Shown one piece after another: positions 60,037 to 64,000 of a stretch of DNA of 64,000 nt. The notes under the pieces are model-generated. The model was not told where the DNA came from. It searched no databases and saw only the letters and a list, made by a program, of their open reading frames with translations. Origin of the DNA: Catenulispora acidiphila DSM 44928 (lineage in GTDB: Bacteria > Actinomycetota > Actinomycetes > Streptomycetales > Catenulisporaceae). Position 1 is the first letter of the stretch; each line of letters begins with the position of its first letter. A program made the position numbers and the translations under genes. The stretch is taken from positions 124,001-188,000 of the forward strand of contig NC_013131.1 of NCBI RefSeq assembly GCF_000024025.1, read 5' to 3'.

Positions 60037-60043
60037 GGTCGAC

Positions 60044-60640
60044 ATGACCACCACCGAGGCCCGCGACCAGCTCTGGCTGATCGCGGGCCTCGGCAATCCC
60101 GGGCCCGGGTACGCCGGCAACCGGCACAACGCCGGCTTCATGGTCGTGGACCTGCTCGCCGCGCGCGTCGGCGGCAAGTTCAAGTCGCACAAGGCGCGGG
60201 CGGACGTCGTGGAGGGCCGGCTCGGGGTCGGCGGACCGCGCGTGGTCCTGGCCAAGCCGAAGACCTTCATGAACCTGTCCGGCGGCCCGGTGAAGGCGCT
60301 GCGCGACTTCTACAAGATCGAGCCGGCGCAGATCATCGCCGTGCACGACGAACTCGACGTGGACTACGGCGTGCTGCGCCTGAAGCTCGGCGGCGGCGAC
60401 AACGGCCACAACGGGCTGCGCTCGATCACCTCCTCGCTGGGGACCAAGGAATACCACCGCGTGCGCTTCGGTGTCGGACGGCCGCCGGGGCGGCAGGATC
60501 CGGCGGACTTCGTCCTGAAGGACTTCTCCTCGACCGAGAAGAAGGACCTGGACTACAACGTGGACCGGGCCGCCGACGCGGTCGAGGACCTGATCCGCCG
60601 CGGGCTCGTCGAGGCGCAGAACATCTACCACGCGGCCTGA
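60044..60640 (+). CDS. pth: Peptidyl-tRNA hydrolase
   Basis: This 198-residue enzyme frees tRNA from stalled peptidyl-tRNA. It has '[20 protein letters not shown]' (catalytic His in RHN), '[16 protein letters not shown]', '[15 protein letters not shown]' (Asp) and '[15 protein letters not shown]', and ends with the usual helical lid ('[18 protein letters not shown]'). The start ATG 60044 is 28 bp after the rplY stop; a longer frame from 59957 would overlap rplY and is rejected. Confidence 0.95.
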   Translation: MTTTEARDQLWLIAGLGNPGPGYAGNRHNAGFMVVDLLAARVGGKFKSHKARADVVEGRLGVGGPRVVLAKPKTFMNLSGGPVKALRDFYKIEPAQIIAVHDELDVDYGVLRLKLGGGDNGHNGLRSITSSLGTKEYHRVRFGVGRPPGRQDPADFVLKDFSSTEKKDLDYNVDRAADAVEDLIRRGLVEAQNIYHAA

Positions 60641-60678
60641 CGGCTCTCCCCGGGCGTTCTCTTCCGGGGCCCTCGCGT

Positions 60679-60720
60679 ATCCACCGGCATCCACCGGCAT
60701 CCACCGATCGGTGGATGCCG
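60679..60720. repeat. Three 10-bp direct repeats leading into a 26-bp perfect palindrome
   Basis: ATCCACCGGC occurs at 60679-60688 and 60689-60698, then ATCCACCG at 60699-60706. The last copies form the left arm of a 26-bp palindrome (60695-60720; left arm CGGCATCCACCGA, right arm TCGGTGGATGCCG). It lies 119 bp before the ABC exporter start and 55 bp after pth, so it may be an operator for the exporter operon or a pth terminator. Confidence 0.7.
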
Positions 60721-60838
60721 CCCCTCCACCGCATCGGCACCCGGGACGAGCCCGCCGGTCGATCCGCCGGTGGGGGTCCCGGCGGAATCCTTGAACCAAC
60801 GGCGGCGCAGGGTCGCCCGGGGGCAGGGAGTCCGGACG

Positions 60839-61807
60839 ATGCCAGCGATCGAGGTGCGCGGCCTGCGGAAGGCCTACGGCGACGTAACCGCCGTGGAGGA
60901 CGTCTCGTTCGAGGTCGCCGAAGGGGAGATCTTCGGGATCCTCGGGCCCAACGGCGCCGGGAAGACCACGACCGTGGAGTGTGTCAGCGGTCTGCGGACG
61001 CCCGACGCCGGCGAGGTCCGCGTGCTGGGTCTGGACCCGCGGCGCGATCGTGAGGACGTCCGCCAGGTGCTCGGCGTGCAGCTGCAGGAGAGCCAGCTGC
61101 CGGGCAAGATCCATGTGCGCGAGGCGCTGGAGCTGTACGCGTCCTTTTACCGGGACCCGGCCGACGTGGACCGGCTGCTGGCGCAGTGGGAGCTGACGGA
61201 GAAGGCCGGCGCCCGCTTCGGCAAGCTGTCCGGCGGCCAGAAGCAGCGGCTGGCCGTGGCGCTGGCGATGGTCGGCAAGCCGCGGGTGGTCGTGCTGGAC
61301 GAGCTGACCACCGGTCTGGACCCGCACGCGCGGCGCACCGCCTGGGAGATGGTCCAGGCCGTCCGGGACTCCGGCGTCACCGTCCTGCTGGTCACGCACT
61401 TCATGGAAGAGGCCGAGCGGCTCTGCGACCGGGTCGCGATCATCGACGCCGGCCGCGTGGTCGCCCTGGACACCCCGGCCGCGATGGCCGCGCGGGGTCC
61501 GGCAGCCGGCCAGCGGATGCGGTTCCGGCCCTCGGCGCCGGTCGAGGACGCGGACCTGCTCGCGTTGCCCGAGGTCCGCAGCGTCGAGCGGCACGGCGCG
61601 CATCTGGAAGTGAGCGGGACCTCGGAAGTCATCGGGGCGGTCACCGCGTACCTCGCGCGGCGCCAGATCATCGCCGCCGAGCTGCGCGTCGAGCAGAGCA
61701 GCCTCGACGACGCGTTCATCGCGTTGACGACGCACGCGACCACCACGACCCATGCCGCGCAGACCATGCAGACGGCGCAGACCGCGCAGACCGCCAAGGA
61801 GTCCTGA
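60839..61807 (+). CDS. ABC-2 type transporter ATP-binding protein
   Basis: This 322-residue ATPase has Walker A 'GILGPNGAGKTTTVECV', Q-loop 'LGVQLQESQL', signature 'KLSGGQKQRLAVAL', Walker B 'VVVLDELTTGLDPHARR' and H-loop 'VLLVTHFMEEAERLCD'. A C-terminal domain of about 90 residues follows, as in drug and antibiotic exporters of the DrrA/NatA group, ending in a low-complexity Thr/Ala/Gln tail made of 9-bp 'AQT' repeats. AGGGAG precedes ATG 60839. Its stop overlaps the permease start by one base. The two-component pair downstream probably controls it. Confidence 0.94.
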   Translation: MPAIEVRGLRKAYGDVTAVEDVSFEVAEGEIFGILGPNGAGKTTTVECVSGLRTPDAGEVRVLGLDPRRDREDVRQVLGVQLQESQLPGKIHVREALELYASFYRDPADVDRLLAQWELTEKAGARFGKLSGGQKQRLAVALAMVGKPRVVVLDELTTGLDPHARRTAWEMVQAVRDSGVTVLLVTHFMEEAERLCDRVAIIDAGRVVALDTPAAMAARGPAAGQRMRFRPSAPVEDADLLALPEVRSVERHGAHLEVSGTSEVIGAVTAYLARRQIIAAELRVEQSSLDDAFIALTTHATTTTHAAQTMQTAQTAQTAKES

Positions 61808-62595
61808 TGAGCACCGCGACCTTCTCTTCCCGCTCCTCCCGTCTGCTGCCCGAATTCCGGATGACCGGCAACGGGTTCCGCACCCTGGTGCGCACCCAGG
61901 CCCGGCTGCTGTGGCGGGAACCGGCGGTGGTGTTGTCGGGAATCGCCTTGCCGGTCCTGCTGATCATCGTCTTCGGCTGCATCCCTTCGTTCGGGAAGCC
62001 GGCGGCCTCGCTCGGCGGCAGGACGACGATGGACGTCTACGTCCCGACCTTCGCGATGCTCTCCTCGGTGCTGACCGCCCTCACCGCTCTGCCGGTGACC
62101 TTCGCGGACCTGCGGGAGCGGGGCGTGCTGCGGCGTCTGGCGGTCTCGCCGGTCCCTGCCGCCGGGCTGCTCGCGGCACAGGTGACGGTGATCGCCACGA
62201 CCGCCGCGGTGACGGCGGCCTCGGTGGTGCTGATCGGCGTGGCCGGGTTCGGCGCCTCGCTGCCGGCGCACCTGGCGCTGGTGCTGGCGTCCTACATCCT
62301 GGGGACCACCGCGCTGCTGGCGATCGGGCTGCTGATCGCGGCGCTCGCGCCGTCGGCCGGGGTGGCGACCGGGTTCGGTGTGCCTACGATGATCCTGAAC
62401 TTCTTCTTCGCGGGCGTCTACGTCCCGCTCCAGCAGCTGCCCTCGGTGCTGCGCACGGCCAGCGGGTTCGTGCCGTACGGCGCGATCGTGGACACCTGGT
62501 CCGGCACCGGCGCGGCGTGGCAGCATCTGACGGTGCTCGCGGTGTACACCGTCGTCGGCGCGCTGGCTGCGGCCCGCGTGTTCAAGTGGGAATAG
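61807..62595 (+). CDS. ABC-2 type transporter permease
   Basis: This 262-residue membrane protein has about six transmembrane helices and the ABC-2 layout of DrrB/NatB-type exporters ('LLWREPAVVLSGIALPVLLI', 'LPVTFADLRERGVLRRLAVS', 'SGFVPYGAIVDTWSG'). It pairs with the upstream ATPase (TGATG overlap) to export a drug, lipid or peptide of unknown nature. The histidine kinase gene starts 13 bp downstream. Confidence 0.92.
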   Translation: MSTATFSSRSSRLLPEFRMTGNGFRTLVRTQARLLWREPAVVLSGIALPVLLIIVFGCIPSFGKPAASLGGRTTMDVYVPTFAMLSSVLTALTALPVTFADLRERGVLRRLAVSPVPAAGLLAAQVTVIATTAAVTAASVVLIGVAGFGASLPAHLALVLASYILGTTALLAIGLLIAALAPSAGVATGFGVPTMILNFFFAGVYVPLQQLPSVLRTASGFVPYGAIVDTWSGTGAAWQHLTVLAVYTVVGALAAARVFKWE

Positions 62596-62608
62596 AGGGG
62601 ACGCGGCG

Positions 62609-63907
62609 GTGGTGGAATCGGCGACGGTCCAGCGGTGGATCCCGTACGCGGGCCTGGCGGTCTCCCTGACTCTGGCCCTCATCATCGGTCCCCGGACCGG
62701 GGTGTACTACACCGTGGTCCTCGGGGGCTCCGCGGCTGCGGCGCTGTGGGTCCGGCGCGGGCGGGCGCTGCTGGACGCGCCGAACCCGCCGGTGCTGCGC
62801 GCGACGGTCTACTACGCGGTCCTGCTGGCGCTGCTCGCGACGCTGATCCTGACCAGCCCGCTGTTCGGCTTCTTCGGCTTCACCGGCTACCTGCACGCGA
62901 TGGTCTTGCCGGGACGGACCAAGCTCTTCGGGATCGCGGGAACCGCCGGCGCCATGGCGACCACGCAGATGGGCGGCATCGTCAACATCCACGGCGCCGG
63001 CGTCTATCTCTACCTGGTGCTGGTCGCGGTCAACCTGCTCATCGCCGGCACGTTGACGGTCACCGGCGCGGCCGAGGAGGAGCACCGGCGCGAGCTGGCC
63101 GAGGCGAACGAGCGGCTGCACGAGATGCTCGAGGAGAACGCGGGACTGCACGCGCAGTTGGTCGCGCAGGCTCGGGAGGCCGGGGTGCTCGACGAACGCC
63201 AGCGGCTCGCGGGGGAGATCCACGACACCATCGCGCAGGGACTCACGGGGATCGTGCGGCAGCTGGAGGTCGTGGAGCGGTTCGACGACGACGTGGAGCG
63301 CCGGAAGCATCACCTGACGCTGGCCCGGGAACTGGCGCGCGAGAGCCTGGCCGAGGCACGCCGGTCGGTCCAGGCGCTGCGGCCGGGACCGCTGGCCGTG
63401 GCGCAGCTGCCGGAGGCGCTGGCGGAGCTGGCGGCGTCGTGGTCGCGGACGGCGGGGATCGAGGCGCGGGTGGAGGTTTCCGGGGAGGCTGTCGCGCTCT
63501 CGCCGGAGGTGGAGGTGGCGCTGTTCCGGGCGGCGCAGGAAGCGTTGGCCAACGCCGGGAAGTATTCGGGGGCGGGGCGTGTGGGGGTCACGGTGTCCTA
63601 CACGAGCGATGTCGTGGTTCTGGACGTGGTGGACGACGGCGCGGGGTTCGACCCCGAAGAGGTGCGGAGGCGTGGCGCCGACAGCGCGTCGGAGAACGGG
63701 ACGGGCTACGGATTGAGCGCGATGCGGTCGCGGCTTCGGCAGGTCGGCGGGACGCTCACTATCGAGAGCGAGCCTGGGGACGGCACAGCCATCAGCGCCG
63801 CGGTGCCCTTGGTGACGCTGGCGGCGGAGACGGCTTCGGCGGGGGCGAGCGCGAGAGCGAGCACCGGAGCCGTGGCGGAGGCGGTGACGGAGGCGGTGAC
63901 GGGGTGA
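62609..63907 (+). CDS. Membrane sensor histidine kinase (HisKA_3 type)
   Basis: This 432-residue kinase has five or six transmembrane helices in the first 150 residues, a coiled-coil linker ('RELAEANERLHEMLEENAG'), HisKA_3 with 'RLAGEIHDTIAQGLTGIV' (phospho-His) and HATPase_c ('AQEALANAGKYSGAGRVGV', 'LDVVDDGAGFD', 'GTGYGLSAMRSRLRQVGG'). It probably senses membrane-active compounds and signals to the response regulator that follows. It starts at GTG 62609 with GAGGGGA upstream. The C-terminus is an Ala/Thr/Ser-rich tail encoded partly by 12-bp tandem repeats (63880-63903). Confidence 0.93.
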   Translation: MVESATVQRWIPYAGLAVSLTLALIIGPRTGVYYTVVLGGSAAAALWVRRGRALLDAPNPPVLRATVYYAVLLALLATLILTSPLFGFFGFTGYLHAMVLPGRTKLFGIAGTAGAMATTQMGGIVNIHGAGVYLYLVLVAVNLLIAGTLTVTGAAEEEHRRELAEANERLHEMLEENAGLHAQLVAQAREAGVLDERQRLAGEIHDTIAQGLTGIVRQLEVVERFDDDVERRKHHLTLARELARESLAEARRSVQALRPGPLAVAQLPEALAELAASWSRTAGIEARVEVSGEAVALSPEVEVALFRAAQEALANAGKYSGAGRVGVTVSYTSDVVVLDVVDDGAGFDPEEVRRRGADSASENGTGYGLSAMRSRLRQVGGTLTIESEPGDGTAISAAVPLVTLAAETASAGASARASTGAVAEAVTEAVTG

Positions 63908-63935
63908 ACGGTTCCGGCCGGGGTCTGGTCGCGAG

Positions 63936-64000
63936 ATGATTGATCGCGTGTCCGGTGATTCGAGTCCTCTCCGCCTGCTGATCGTGGACGACCATCCGAT
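63936..64000 (+). CDS. Response regulator, N-terminal fragment
   Basis: Only 21 complete codons are visible before the window ends; they read through 'LRLLIVDDHP', the start of a REC domain with the acidic Asp-Asp pair. It follows the histidine kinase by 28 bp and is surely its cognate partner, most likely a NarL/LuxR-type regulator as usual for HisKA_3 kinases. The start could be ATG 63936 or GTG 63948. Confidence 0.85.
   Translation, partial: MIDRVSGDSSPLRLLIVDDHP

Overview
The window is about 70% GC, with strong G/C third-position bias, many GTG starts, frequent ATGA/GTGA/TGATG start-stop overlaps and several probable leaderless transcripts (a -10-like TANNNT hexamer 6-7 nt before the start codon). 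It also carries SigE-family sigma factors, LAL-type regulators and the conserved block tRNA-Gln - glmU - prs - rplY(ctc) - pth. Together these indicate a chromosomal segment of a Streptomyces-like actinomycete; a Catenulisporales-type organism fits, but the genus is inference. No transposase, integrase, phage gene, CRISPR array or rRNA is seen.

Layout. (1) 1-7221: the end of a Tam-like methyltransferase, a VOC protein, a PRC/MgtE-N/CBS protein coupled to a DUF1003 membrane protein, a lipoprotein, a sigma factor with a membrane-anchored partner, a phosphodiesterase-type hydrolase and a D-2-hydroxyacid dehydrogenase. (2) 7222-16599: a carbohydrate operon comprising two LplB/YtcP-type permeases, a lipoprotein binding protein, a cytoplasmic heparinase II/III-like protein, a DUF2264 protein and a TIM-barrel isomerase, followed by a convergent LacI regulator. 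(3) 16607-21890: a giant LAL regulator and a secreted HExxE protein with Ig-like and C-terminal binding domains. (4) 21960-27456: a second sugar or cyclitol cluster (Gfo/Idh/MocA dehydrogenase, DUF993, two tiny coupled ORFs, TIM-barrel isomerase) divergent from a LacI gene that has a perfect palindromic operator, then a DMT-type permease.

(5) 27637-34737: a soluble poly-HAMP hybrid kinase, an orphan REC protein, a PP2C phosphatase and a second sigma/membrane-partner pair. (6) 34807-45635: a CFA-type methyltransferase, an alpha/beta hydrolase, a hicAB toxin-antitoxin pair, type II NADH dehydrogenase, Ppx/GppA, DUF501, a multicopper oxidase, a GAF histidine kinase and a HisC-like aminotransferase. 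(7) 45720-56153: an esterase-like protein, two DJ-1/PfpI proteins, an SDR, a biotin-dependent acyl-CoA carboxylase (beta then alpha), a half-length AMP-binding protein, a TetR regulator and a fatty-acid desaturase. (8) 56370-64000: tRNA-Gln, glmU, prs, rplY, pth, an ABC-2 exporter and its histidine kinase/response regulator pair, the last cut by the window end.

Three themes stand out. The two LacI-controlled clusters look like complete import or catabolism modules for unidentified uronate- or polyol-like substrates, with operator-like palindromes in place. Short tandem duplications repeatedly decorate 3' gene ends and spacers; the most striking is a 15-bp unit that repeats the last five codons of prs including its stop. 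Several small regulatory arrangements (hicAB direct repeats over the -10, a CRP-like site before ndh, a TetR-type palindrome before the desaturase, two coupled micro-ORFs) make testable predictions.
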